Below, piece by piece: positions 49,848-59,072 of a stretch of 64,000 nt of DNA. The stretch is from positions 124,001 to 188,000 of the forward strand of contig NZ_JADKRS010000002.1 of the NCBI RefSeq assembly GCF_015351075.1, read 5' to 3'. This DNA is from Clavibacter sp. VKM Ac-2873. Lineage in GTDB: Bacteria; Actinomycetota; Actinomycetes; Actinomycetales; Microbacteriaceae. The notes below the pieces were generated by a model, which was given only the letters and a program-made list of their open reading frames with translations, ran no database searches and was not told the DNA's origin. A program made the translations under genes and the position numbers. Numbering within the stretch: position 1 is the stretch's first letter; the number at the start of each line of letters is the position of its first letter.

Positions 49848-50453
49848 GTGCTCCTCTCCGACCGTGACATCACCGCCGAGCTCGACGCCGGACGAGTGGC
49901 CCTCGATCCGTACGACCCCGGGATGCTGCAGCCCGCGAGCATCGACGTGCGCATCGATCGCTTCTTCCGGCTGTTCGACAACCACAAGTACCCCTACATC
50001 GACCCCGCGGAAGACCAGCCCGAGCTGACGCGCCTCATCGAGTCGAAGCCGGGGGAGCCGTTCATCCTGCACCCGGGCGAGTTCGTCCTCGGATCCACGT
50101 TCGAGCTCGTCACGCTGCCCGACGACGTCGCCGCGCGCCTCGAGGGCAAGAGCTCGCTCGGCCGCCTCGGCCTCCTCACGCACTCCACCGCCGGGTTCAT
50201 CGACCCCGGGTTCTCCGGCCACGTCACGCTCGAGCTGTCGAACGTCGCGACGCTGCCCATCAAGCTCTGGCCCGGGATGAAGATCGGCCAGCTCTGCTTC
50301 TTCCGACTGTCGTCGCCCGCCGAGAAGCCCTACGGATCCGGCGAGTACGCCTCCCGCTACCAGGGCCAGCGCGGCCCGACGGCCTCCCGCTCGTACCTCA
50401 ACTTCGTGCACTCCGACGTGACTGTCACGGACGCAGGGCAGCCGGGGGAGTAG
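49848..50453 (+). CDS. dcd: dCTP deaminase (possibly bifunctional dCTP deaminase/dUTPase)
   Basis: 201 aa. The family core [33 protein letters not shown] is intact, including the catalytic Glu in TLELSN and the trimeric active-site residues; KIGQLCFF follows. It produces dUTP from dCTP, and in mycobacteria and relatives the same motif set ([11 protein letters not shown]) belongs to enzymes that also hydrolyse dUTP to dUMP, so a bifunctional enzyme is plausible. Leaderless GTG start. Confidence 0.95.
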   Translation: MLLSDRDITAELDAGRVALDPYDPGMLQPASIDVRIDRFFRLFDNHKYPYIDPAEDQPELTRLIESKPGEPFILHPGEFVLGSTFELVTLPDDVAARLEGKSSLGRLGLLTHSTAGFIDPGFSGHVTLELSNVATLPIKLWPGMKIGQLCFFRLSSPAEKPYGSGEYASRYQGQRGPTASRSYLNFVHSDVTVTDAGQPGE

Positions 50454-50487
50454 CGCGCCCGGCCGCCGCGCGGCATGCCGACGCCGG

Positions 50488-51408
50488 TCAGAGCCGCGCG
50501 CGGAAGAACGCGACGAGGTGCGCCACCGCCTCGTCGACGTAGCGCGGCTCGTCGTACATCTCGTAGTGCCCGGCACCTTCTATGACCACCAGGTCCTCCG
50601 CGGCGGGCGCGCGACGCTGCAGCTCGATGCCCGCCTCCAGCTGTCCGGTGCTGCCGGGGCGGCCGGCGACGATCACGAGCAGCGGCTGGGCCAGCAGCTC
50701 CTCCACCAGGTGGAAGGCCTCGTAGCCGATGAGCAGGCTGTCGCTGCGGCGCAGCCGTCGGTTGGTCGAGCGGGGGTGGCCGCCGCGGGGCGTGCGGTAG
50801 AACCGCACCGCCTGGAGCGTGTCGAGGTCGGTTATCCCGGCGGCCTCCGCGGCCTCGACCGTATCGGGGATCCAGGCCACGCGCTCCGAGGTCCCTGCCG
50901 CGATCTCCGCGGTGCGCTCGGCCGCGAGGGCGTCGAGCGCCGCCGCCGGTCCGTCGGGCGCGAAGGCCGCGCTCCGCCAGGCGGCGCCGATGTCGCTCGC
51001 GACGACGGTGCCGAGGGCGCGGATCCGGTGATCCGTCCGCGCCGTGTGCACCGCGTACCCGCCGCCCGCGCAGATGCCGAGCGCGCCGATCCGCTCGGGG
51101 TCGACGCCCGGCATGGCTTGGAGGGCGTCGATGGCGGAGGAGATGTCCTCGCCGCGGCGGTACGGATCCTCGAGGTCGCGCGGCTCCCCGCCGCTCGCGC
51201 CCTGGTGGCCGGGATCGAAGGCGAGCGCCACAAAGCCGGCGGCGGCCAAGCGCGAGGCGTACTCGGCGCCGATCTGCTCCTTGACGCTGCTGCCGGGCGT
51301 GCTGAGCACGACGGCGGGATGCGCGACGGACGGGTCGAAGCCGTCGGGCAGGTGCAGCGCCCCGGCCAGGTCGATGGGGCCGCGGGCGAGGGTGACGGGC
51401 TGGGGCAT
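50488..51408 (-). CDS. Alpha/beta hydrolase (DLH-like, Cys nucleophile)
   Basis: 306 aa. Oxyanion region STPGSSVKEQ, nucleophile elbow ALGICAGGGYAVHTA with Cys in the Ser/Cys position, and the catalytic His in EGAGHYEMYD place it in the DLH/YcjY-type hydrolase group. Cytosolic, substrate unknown. Its promoter region contains the 18-bp palindrome at 51460, shared with the divergent MarR-family gene, so it is probably a target of that regulator. Start at MPQPVTLARG (51408); an upstream in-frame start would overlap the palindrome. Confidence 0.85.
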   Translation of the reverse strand: MPQPVTLARGPIDLAGALHLPDGFDPSVAHPAVVLSTPGSSVKEQIGAEYASRLAAAGFVALAFDPGHQGASGGEPRDLEDPYRRGEDISSAIDALQAMPGVDPERIGALGICAGGGYAVHTARTDHRIRALGTVVASDIGAAWRSAAFAPDGPAAALDALAAERTAEIAAGTSERVAWIPDTVEAAEAAGITDLDTLQAVRFYRTPRGGHPRSTNRRLRRSDSLLIGYEAFHLVEELLAQPLLVIVAGRPGSTGQLEAGIELQRRAPAAEDLVVIEGAGHYEMYDEPRYVDEAVAHLVAFFRARL

Positions 51409-51459
51409 GGTGCCTTCCGGATACGATCGGATGATGTCGAACGGGTTGTTCGACTCGTG

Positions 51460-51477
51460 TAGTTCCATATGGAACTA
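51460..51477. promoter_or_regulatory. Perfect 18-bp palindrome, MarR-type operator
   Basis: TAGTTCCATATGGAACTA is perfectly self-complementary and lies between the divergent hydrolase and MarR genes, about 34 bp from the regulator ATG. Symmetry, length and position are typical of a MarR operator controlling both promoters. Confidence 0.8.
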
Positions 51478-51510
51478 GTACAAGACCGTACCACTTGCCC
51501 GAGGAGGGTC

Positions 51511-51939
51511 ATGCCGTCGACCGAGAGCGCGGAGCTGTGGAAGCTCAACCAGCGGCTGCTCACGCGGATCCTCAACGCCGCGGCGCCCCAGCTGGAGGAG
51601 CTCGGGCTCGAGACGAAGGAGTTCTTCGTGCTCGACGAGGTCGACGCCTGCCGCTACCCGGCGGAGCTCGCGCAGAAGCTGATGCTCCCGAAGGCGAGCG
51701 TCACCATCTACCTCCGCAACCTGGTGGCCGCCGGGCTCGTGCGCCGCGAGATCGACGAGACGGACCTCCGCCGGCACCGCCTCGAGACGACGGAGGAGGG
51801 GCGCGCCGTCCTCGCGAAGGCTCTCGCCGCGCTCGCCTCCGAGTTCCGCGCGATGATGACCCGCATCGACGCCCGCGACCAGGCCGAGCTGCGCCGGATC
51901 CTCCGCCAGCTGCTGGACGACGGGCAGCCGGCGGGCTAG
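51511..51939 (+). CDS. MarR-family transcriptional regulator
   Basis: 142 aa winged-helix protein. LEELGLETKEFFVLDEVDACRYPAELAQKLMLPKASVTIYLRNLVAAGLVRRE covers the helix-turn-helix with the recognition helix KASVTIYLRNLVAAG, and the wing is EIDETDLRRHRLETTEEGRAVL. Such dimers sense small molecules and repress adjacent genes. Here the target is most likely the divergent hydrolase and itself via the 18-bp palindrome. Start set at 51511 because GAGGAGGG precedes it; the upstream in-frame ATG lies inside the palindrome. Confidence 0.88.
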   Translation: MPSTESAELWKLNQRLLTRILNAAAPQLEELGLETKEFFVLDEVDACRYPAELAQKLMLPKASVTIYLRNLVAAGLVRREIDETDLRRHRLETTEEGRAVLAKALAALASEFRAMMTRIDARDQAELRRILRQLLDDGQPAG

Positions 51940-51957
51940 CGCGCACCGATTCGCGCG

Positions 51958-52452
51958 TCAGGCGCCCGGATCCCCCACCGCCGGCCCCGAGTAGTGGTGG
52001 TCGAACACCACGCTCGTGCGGGTCGAGGCGACGGCCGGGTGCGCCGAGAGGTGCTGGAGGACGAAGTCACGGAGGTGGTCGCTGTCGCGGACGGCGATGT
52101 GGACGATGAAGTCCTCGGATCCGCCGAGGAAGAAGAGCTGCACCACGTCGGCCAGCTCGCGCATCTCGGACGCGAACGCGGCCATCTCGTGGCGGGCGCC
52201 CGCGCGGATCGCGATGCTGATGAGCGCCTGCAGTCCCACGCCCACCGCATCCGCGTCGATGGTGGCGGTGAAGCCGGTGATCACGCCGCGATCCACGAGG
52301 CCGCGCACCCGGGTCACGCACGTCGACGGCGCGATGCCCGCCTGCTCGGCGAGGCGGCTGTTCGGGGTGCGTGCGTCGGCCCGCAGCAGGGCGACGAGCT
52401 TGCGGTCGACCGCGTCGAGGGGCTCGGGTGTCCGCAGTTCCTTCGTCGGCAT
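51958..52452 (-). CDS. Lrp/AsnC-family regulator
   Basis: 164 aa. The N-terminal HTH (DAVDRKLVALLRADARTPNSRLAEQAGIAPSTCVTRVRGLVDRGVITGF) precedes a RAM domain (LQALISIAIR, and VVQLFFLGGSEDFIVHIAVRD). Lrp-type regulators form octamers or tetramers and sense amino acids. Divergent placement next to alanine dehydrogenase strongly suggests control of ald by alanine or related amino acids, as for AldR in mycobacteria. A GAGGAG site lies before the ATG. The convergent MarR gene stops 18 bp away. Confidence 0.92.
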   Translation of the reverse strand: MPTKELRTPEPLDAVDRKLVALLRADARTPNSRLAEQAGIAPSTCVTRVRGLVDRGVITGFTATIDADAVGVGLQALISIAIRAGARHEMAAFASEMRELADVVQLFFLGGSEDFIVHIAVRDSDHLRDFVLQHLSAHPAVASTRTSVVFDHHYSGPAVGDPGA

Positions 52453-52619
52453 CGGGTGCTCCTCGGCTCGCGGGCGCACGATCGAGCAGATCGAGCGCAT
52501 GTCGCCGACGATCCTACGGAGTTCACGCGCTCGAAACGCACGATGGCCACCATGAGTCTCGCCCTCCCGCATCGCTGCCGCCGGCCGCACCTCGCGGGGA
52601 GACGAGACGGAGCACGCGC

Positions 52620-53738
<1,119 letters not shown>

Positions 53739-53839
53739 GCGAGTTCCCGCGTGCTGTGACCTGAACGGGAGGCGGCAGCGCCCCGAACTGGTGCCACGAT
53801 CTGGTCGTCGAGCTGTGCATCGGCTGGCAACCTCGGACC

Positions 53840-54505
53840 ATGACCCAGTACGCCCCACCTCCTGCATCCGCACCCGAAGCGCCTCGCAAGAACGGCAACG
53901 GCCTCGGCCTCGCCGCGCTCATCATCGGCATCGTCGCCCTCGTCGGTTCCGTCATCCCGATCGTCAACTACGTCTCCGGCTTCATCGCCTTCGTCGGGCT
54001 GGTACTCGGAGCGATCGGCCTCTTCCTCAAGAACCGGCCGAAGGGCATGGCCATCGCCGGGACGATCATCAGCATCGTCGCGCTGATCCTGTCCGTCGTC
54101 CTTGCCATCACCTACACCGCAGGCTTCGCATCCGGTGTCTCCGACGCCATCGAGACCTCGCAAGCGGAGGCGTCGGCTGCCGCGGAGCGGGAAGTCACCG
54201 TGACCTACGAGCTCACGGGCTCGGCGACCTCCGTCACGGCCACCTACTCCACCTACACGGATGGCAACTCGGGATCCGAGCAGGCGACCGAGCAGGCGCT
54301 GCCCTTCTCGAAGGACATCGTCGCCAAGGTCGGCGGGACGTTCGACTTCTCGAGCTTCACCCTGAGCGGCACGTCCGGGACCGAGGGCGGGGACGTGACG
54401 TGCCGCATCCTCGTCGACGGCGCGCCCGTGGCAGAGCAGACCGCGACCGGCGCCTACGCGTCCGCCTTCTGCACCGCCAGCTCGGAGGACCTCCGCGGCG
54501 AGTGA
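53840..54505 (+). CDS. DUF4190/MmpS-like membrane protein, paralogue 1
   Basis: 221 aa. A proline-rich N-terminus (MTQYAPPPASAPEAPRK) precedes two DUF4190-like helices (LGLAALIIGIVALVGSVIPIVNYVSGFIAFVGLVLG and AIAGTIISIVALILSVVLAI). The external C-terminal domain (VTVTYELTGSATSVTATYSTY...GGDVTCRILVDGAPVAEQTATG) resembles MmpS beta domains, with a Cys pair. First of three tandem copies. Likely a cell-envelope accessory protein of unknown partner. A strong terminator follows. Confidence 0.72.
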   Translation: MTQYAPPPASAPEAPRKNGNGLGLAALIIGIVALVGSVIPIVNYVSGFIAFVGLVLGAIGLFLKNRPKGMAIAGTIISIVALILSVVLAITYTAGFASGVSDAIETSQAEASAAAEREVTVTYELTGSATSVTATYSTYTDGNSGSEQATEQALPFSKDIVAKVGGTFDFSSFTLSGTSGTEGGDVTCRILVDGAPVAEQTATGAYASAFCTASSEDLRGE

Positions 54506-54518
54506 AGCGCCCGTCGTC

Positions 54519-54553
54519 GAAGAGGCCCTGCCGCAGTGCGGCAGGGCCTCTTC
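54519..54553 (+). terminator. Strong hairpin terminator
   Basis: GAAGAGGCCCTGCCGC pairs with GCGGCAGGGCCTCTTC around a tight loop 14 bp after the first paralogue, so the second and third copies need their own promoter. Confidence 0.85.
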
Positions 54554-54651
54554 CGCGTCCATGCACGTCGCCTCGTCCGCCCGGCCCAGGCGTCGCGGGA
54601 TCGTGATCCCCCGGCCGCCGGATCCGTCGCCGACACTGGCAGGGTCGATGC

Positions 54652-55374
54652 ATGACCTTCCGCTACGCCCCCGAGCCCGAGCCGCCCGCGCCCCGTGAGC
54701 GGAGGACGTCGAACGGGGTCGGGGTCGCCGCGCTGATCGTGGGCGTGGTGTCGCTCGTCGGCGCCGTCATCCCGCTCCTCAACTACGTGTCGGGGTTCCT
54801 CGCCTTCGTCGGCATCGTGCTCGGGATCATCGGCCTGGTGCTCCGCGACCGCCCCAAGGGCAGCGCGCTCGCCGGCCTCATCGTGAGCGTCGTGGCGCTG
54901 ATCCTCTCGATCGTGCTCGCGATCGCCTACACGGTGGGCATCGCGTCGGTCATCGGCGACGCCCTCGAGGAGTCGCGCTCGTCGGCGAGCCCGGTGCCGC
55001 TGCCCGAGCCGCAGGGCACCGGATCGCCGGACGGCGAGTCCGCCGGCGACGACGTGACCGTCTCCTTCGAGCTCACCGGCACGGTCCCGACCGTGAGCGC
55101 CGCGTGGACCAGCCCGGTCGGCGAGGTGTTCAGCGCCGACCAGGCCGAGGCGCAGCCTCTGCCGTTCACGCGCGAGGTCGTGCTCCCGGCTGGCAGTGCG
55201 TTCGACGACGAGCGGCTGCTCGTCGTCGGCACGGGCGGCCCCGAGGCGGGCGACGTGACCTGCCGGATCCTCGTGGGCGGCACCGTGCTCACCGAGCAGA
55301 CGTCCTCAGGATCGGCGGCGCGGGCCGCCTGCGTCGTCACGGCCGCCGAGGTCCGCACGGCCGCCGGGGACTAG
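54652..55374 (+). CDS. DUF4190/MmpS-like membrane protein, paralogue 2
   Basis: 240 aa with the same plan as paralogue 1: proline-rich start (MTFRYAPEPEPPAPRE), two DUF4190-like helices, and an external MmpS-like domain (VTVSFELTGTVPTVSAAWTSP...GDVTCRILVGGTVLTEQTSSG) with Cys residues. The linker is longer and Ser/Pro/Gly-rich. The downstream paralogue starts 4 nt after the stop, so both form an operon. Function unknown. Confidence 0.72.
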   Translation: MTFRYAPEPEPPAPRERRTSNGVGVAALIVGVVSLVGAVIPLLNYVSGFLAFVGIVLGIIGLVLRDRPKGSALAGLIVSVVALILSIVLAIAYTVGIASVIGDALEESRSSASPVPLPEPQGTGSPDGESAGDDVTVSFELTGTVPTVSAAWTSPVGEVFSADQAEAQPLPFTREVVLPAGSAFDDERLLVVGTGGPEAGDVTCRILVGGTVLTEQTSSGSAARAACVVTAAEVRTAAGD

Positions 55375-55378
55375 CGGC

Positions 55379-56263
55379 GTGGCGGGGGAGGGGGAGCCGG
55401 GCGGGATCCCGGGCGGCGACGAGGCGCCCGCGACGGACGACGCGCCTCGGCCGTCGCCGTACGGGCCCGCGACCGGCTCGCCGTACGGGCCGGCGACGGG
55501 CACGCCGTACGGGCCGGCGACCGGCACGCCGCCCGCGCCGACGCCGGCCCCCGCTCCGGCCACCGCGGCCGCGGCCGCGGCCGCGGCTGAGGCCCCAGCC
55601 CCGGCCCCGCATGCGGAACCGGCCCCGGACGAGGCCGGCCGGGTCGCGGTCGTCGCCGGGGCCGTCGTCGCGGTCGCGTCCCTCCTCCCGGTCCTGAACT
55701 GGGTCGCCTGGATCGCGGTGCCGGTGCCCCTGGTGCTCGGGATCGTCGGGCTCCGGCGTCGACCCCGGCGTCGCTCGGCCGTGGGGATCGGCCTTTCCCT
55801 CCTCGCGGCGCTCCTCACCGCCGTGCTCGCGCCCTTCTACGCGGGGCAGACGCTCGTCGGGTCGTGGTCCGGTGCCGCCGGCAGCGGCGCCGATCCGACG
55901 CCCACCTACGTCGACGAGGAGGCGGCCCGCGTCACGCCCTTCACGCTCACCTACGAGGTGACGGGGACGGCGGCCGGCGTGCAGATCATCTCGTCCGACG
56001 GCGTGCAGCTGCACTCCGGGATCGAGGTCCTCGAGGAGCAGCCGCTTCCGTGGACGCGCGACATCGACGTGCGCGTCACCCGCGACGCGAGGGCGGTGCC
56101 GGTCAGCCTGCTCCTCAGCGCCCTGGTACCGGAGGAGGGCGGCGACGTCGCGTGCCGGATCCTCGTGGGCGACGAGGTCATCTCCACCGGCTCGGCGTCG
56201 GGCCCGGGCGAGTACGCCGAGTGCGCGACGGACGCGTACGCCCTGCGGGGCTTCGTGCCCTGA
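55379..56263 (+). CDS. MmpS-like membrane protein, paralogue 3, with SPYGPATG repeats
   Basis: 294 aa from a GTG 4 nt after paralogue 2. The N-terminus contains three SPYGPATG-type repeats (24 bp each) and a long Ala/Pro tract. Then come two transmembrane helices (VAVVAGAVVAVASLLPVLNWVAW and GIGLSLLAALLTAVLAP) and an external domain (TPFTLTYEVTGTAAGVQIISS...GDVACRILVGDEVISTGSASG) matching the MmpS-like module of its neighbours. The first helix pair has diverged furthest from DUF4190. Function unknown. Confidence 0.7.
   Translation: MAGEGEPGGIPGGDEAPATDDAPRPSPYGPATGSPYGPATGTPYGPATGTPPAPTPAPAPATAAAAAAAAEAPAPAPHAEPAPDEAGRVAVVAGAVVAVASLLPVLNWVAWIAVPVPLVLGIVGLRRRPRRRSAVGIGLSLLAALLTAVLAPFYAGQTLVGSWSGAAGSGADPTPTYVDEEAARVTPFTLTYEVTGTAAGVQIISSDGVQLHSGIEVLEEQPLPWTRDIDVRVTRDARAVPVSLLLSALVPEEGGDVACRILVGDEVISTGSASGPGEYAECATDAYALRGFVP
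55454..55525 (+). repeat. Three tandem 24-bp repeats (encoding SPYGPATG)
   Basis: Units at 55454, 55478 and 55502 are near-identical 24-bp copies in frame inside paralogue 3. Such in-frame arrays can change in copy number without frameshift. Confidence 0.85.
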
Positions 56264-56551
56264 TCCACGGCGACGGATGGCCGCGCGCCGCTCCGGCTCG
56301 TCCGGTTGGATCCGGGTGGCGGATCTCGCGCGCCTTCGAGCATCGCGCGTGGGGGCGAGGTCCCCGAACCCTCCCTCGTCGTCCGACCGGCACGTGGTGG
56401 TGCGCTGTACCCGTGCACCGTTCCCGGTGCGAGGTGCGGGGCTGACGTGTGCTCGGCTCTCGCCGGGTGCGCTGCCCTCCGCGCCACAGGGGATCAGGTT
56501 GCCCGCTGATCCGCCGGGGTGTGCCCGCTCCGGACGACTACCGACTCGCCC

Positions 56552-57055
56552 CTACGCCTCTGTCGTGCCCACCTCGTCGACCAGCTCCACCTCCCAGTTG
56601 GCGCGCTGGATCCGGGCGTCGAGCTCCCGCAGCTCCCTCGCCGTGTCGTCAGCCCGGTCGCGCACCTCGCGGATGGGCAGCGCCGCGATCTGCCGCAGCT
56701 CGCTCCGCATCTGCCGCGGCGCGTAGCCGGCGCTGCTCCCGCCTGCCCGTCCGGAGGCGGCGTCGGCCGCGGCCGTGAGGATCCCGTGCTGCGTCCGGAG
56801 CGCGTCCCGCCGGGCGAGCGCGGCCGTGAGGGGCGTGCCGTCGTCGAGGCGGGCGGCCGTGTTGGTGAGGTTGATCCGCGTCACGAGCGCCGCGAGCCGG
56901 TCCACCGTCTCGCCCGCCTCGGCGAGCAGCGCGGCGGCATCCTCCGCGGGATCCTCGCCCTCCTGGTACCGGGCGCTCGCCTGGATCCGGCTCCGCAACG
57001 ATTCGATGCGCCGCTGCAGGTCGGACCGTTCCATCAGCGCCTCGGCGAGTCTCAT
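56552..57055 (-). CDS. DIP1984-family protein (septicolysin-like)
   Basis: 167 aa, almost entirely helical. MRLAEALMERSDLQRRIESLRSRIQ, RYQEGEDPAEDAAALLAEAGE and VTRINLTNTAA are the recurring motifs of the DIP1984 group, small coiled-coil cytosolic proteins of unknown role found in Corynebacterium and relatives. The historical name septicolysin is not supported by activity data for most members. The upstream gap of 288 bp on its downstream side (56264-56551) holds no gene that I can support. Confidence 0.8.
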   Translation of the reverse strand: MRLAEALMERSDLQRRIESLRSRIQASARYQEGEDPAEDAAALLAEAGETVDRLAALVTRINLTNTAARLDDGTPLTAALARRDALRTQHGILTAAADAASGRAGGSSAGYAPRQMRSELRQIAALPIREVRDRADDTARELRELDARIQRANWEVELVDEVGTTEA

Positions 57056-57225
57056 GCGTCCACCGTCTCACGGCTCCGGGCCCATCCGCGAGGGGGATGC
57101 GATCAGCAGACTCGCGCCCGCCTGTACGCGACGGTCCCGTGCGAGGACAGCCCGGCGAGGCGAGTCGCGATGGTCGCATATAAGAAATGGCGCCCTGAGT
57201 GCATAAACTGATACCGGAGGCGGGC

Positions 57226-58203
57226 ATGGATGTGAGCACGGCGTTGGGCGAGCTGGAAGCAGCGGGGCTGTCCCTCATGCCCGAGAGCGCGATCGCATTC
57301 CGCTCGGCAGACGGGCGTCGAGTCCTCCGGGGGACGACTCGACGCGTCCCGACCCCGTCCGACATTCGCGACGACCTCGAGCAGCTGCATCCAGACGAGC
57401 GCGTCCTGTACGTCGTCGACCGCCTCACGCCGTCGCTCCGGGCGGCCGCGATGCGGGATCCGCGACTCATCTTCGTGGACCTCTCGACCGGCGATGCCTG
57501 GATGGACGCGCGCGCGCCGCACATGGATCGACCCGAGCGGAGTCCGGTGCCGAAGCGCGGACGCCGCCCGTTCGGGCAGCTCGCCGTGACCCGCGCGCTC
57601 CTCCTCGGGGGCCGTTTCCGACGTCAGCAGGACCTGGCGGAGCTGCTCGGTCTGACGCAGTCCGCCGTGTCCCAGGCGCTCGTGCGCCTGGGGGACGGCG
57701 TCGTCCGGACGGCGGGGGGCTTCGAGGCGGCGGACCGAGCGCTGCTCCTCCGAATCGCTGACGAGGAGTACCCGGGAGCGGGTGGCATCACGACCCACTG
57801 GTGGCACGACGGCGATCTCGAGACCCAGGCGCGGATGGTGGGGGCGCAGGACGGCGTCGTGCTGTCCGGTGATCTCGCCGCGCGGCGCATCAGCGCCTGG
57901 AGGAAGCCCGAGCGGGTCACGACGTACGCCCCGACCGGCCTCGACGCGGCGACACTCGGCTTCGCGCGCGCGGACGCCGCTGACCACACGCTCTCCATCA
58001 CCGTCCCTGCGGACAGGACGCTCTTCACGACCGCGCGCGCCTTCGGCATCGAGCCGGGGCTCGCCGATCCCCTCATCGCCGCGCACGACGTGGAGCGGAC
58101 GGGCAGCACCGGCGACCAGCAGGAGGCGGCGGAGCGGATCCGCGCCCTGATCATGCGAGGGTCGTGGCATCCCCATGGCGCCGGCCGCGACGGGGGCGCA
58201 TGA
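57226..58203 (+). CDS. AbiEi-like winged-helix protein (putative antitoxin)
   Basis: 325 aa. A central helix-turn-helix (RRQQDLAELLGLTQSAVSQA, about residues 130-155) is flanked by domains without catalytic motifs. It is followed with a 4-nt ATGA overlap by a gene for a nucleotidyltransferase-fold protein. That is the organisation of AbiE-type (type IV) toxin-antitoxin systems, where AbiEi binds DNA to autoregulate. The N-terminal domain is longer than in classical AbiEi and begins MDVSTALGELEAAGLSL. Start 57226 is preceded by GGAGG; a GTG at 57199 is possible. Confidence 0.6.
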   Translation: MDVSTALGELEAAGLSLMPESAIAFRSADGRRVLRGTTRRVPTPSDIRDDLEQLHPDERVLYVVDRLTPSLRAAAMRDPRLIFVDLSTGDAWMDARAPHMDRPERSPVPKRGRRPFGQLAVTRALLLGGRFRRQQDLAELLGLTQSAVSQALVRLGDGVVRTAGGFEAADRALLLRIADEEYPGAGGITTHWWHDGDLETQARMVGAQDGVVLSGDLAARRISAWRKPERVTTYAPTGLDAATLGFARADAADHTLSITVPADRTLFTTARAFGIEPGLADPLIAAHDVERTGSTGDQQEAAERIRALIMRGSWHPHGAGRDGGA

Positions 58204-58970
58204 CCGTGCCGACCGCCCACCTCGTCGCCAGCGGCCCGGAGGACGACGCGGCCTTCGTCGCGCTCCGCGACCTCTCGCGGGTGCTGGACGTGCATCCCGA
58301 CGCGCGCGTGATCGGCGGCCACATGGTGGGACTCATCACCGCCGCCTTTCCGAGCCCCGGCTTCGTCGAGCGGCGGACAGGGGATGCGGACGCCGGCATC
58401 CCCGTCGAGCTCGCGGATGACGGCTCCGTGCACGCGGCCCTCGTCGCCGCGGGCTACAGGGACGTCTCCGGGAACAGGTACGTCCGTGGGGAGAAGGAGC
58501 CCAGGCCGACCATCGATCTCCTCGTCCCCGCCCTGACCGGCCGGTTCTCCGACGCGCTCCATGGCGGACGTCGGCTCGATGCCATGCCCGGCCTCCATCT
58601 CGCCATGGCGTCGCCGCTGCGTCTCGACGCATCGCTCCTGCTCCAGGACCGGACGGAGCTGTCGGCATCGGTGGTCGTCCCCGGACTGGAGGCTGCAGTG
58701 GTGCTCAAGGCGTACGCGTGGCGTGGCCGTGGCGGGCAGACGGTGAAGGACGTCATCGACCTGTCGAACCTCCTCCACGTCCGCGACCGGCATGGTGACG
58801 CCGCCGGTCCGTGGTCCCTCGAGCAGTCCGGCCTCATGGGCGCCCGAGGAGATGCGGCGCAGCACCTGCACGCACTCGCGGGTCGTCTCGCCAGCCGATC
58901 GGCTCGCCAGCTCCCGGTCGATCCCCGTGAACTGGCCGTCCTCATTCGACGGCACGTCGCCCGTCCGTGA
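58200..58970 (+). CDS. AbiEii-like nucleotidyltransferase (putative toxin)
   Basis: 256 aa. The polymerase-beta-type NTase pattern is visible: RVIGGHMVGL with Gly39-Gly40, then TGDADAGIPV with Asp62 and Asp64, and a third acid Asp106 in PTIDLLVP. A later KAYAWRGRGGQTVKDVIDLSNLL helix recalls the AbiEii C-terminal signature. Family members transfer nucleotides to a tRNA or protein target, blocking growth. The ATG overlaps the upstream stop by 4 nt. Identification is by motif; family assignment to AbiEii/DUF1814 remains tentative. Confidence 0.6.
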   Translation: MTVPTAHLVASGPEDDAAFVALRDLSRVLDVHPDARVIGGHMVGLITAAFPSPGFVERRTGDADAGIPVELADDGSVHAALVAAGYRDVSGNRYVRGEKEPRPTIDLLVPALTGRFSDALHGGRRLDAMPGLHLAMASPLRLDASLLLQDRTELSASVVVPGLEAAVVLKAYAWRGRGGQTVKDVIDLSNLLHVRDRHGDAAGPWSLEQSGLMGARGDAAQHLHALAGRLASRSARQLPVDPRELAVLIRRHVARP

Positions 58971-59072
58971 GGATCTCCGGAGCCCGCGTCCAGCCGCCGT
59001 CCGCCTCGCGGTCACCGCGCTCATGGATGATGGTCGAGGATCCGCACGGGGCGGGCCGGGAGAGGAGCAGCC

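Noticed and set aside
55454-55525. Possible CRISPR or intergenic repeat array
   Set aside because: The 24-bp repeats are in frame inside a coding region, have no spacers and encode SPYGPATG. No CRISPR array or cas gene was seen anywhere in the window.
56264-56551. Possible small gene between the MmpS-like cluster and the DIP1984 gene
   Set aside because: Short frames exist, but none has a promoter box, ribosome site or plausible protein character. I see only non-coding sequence.
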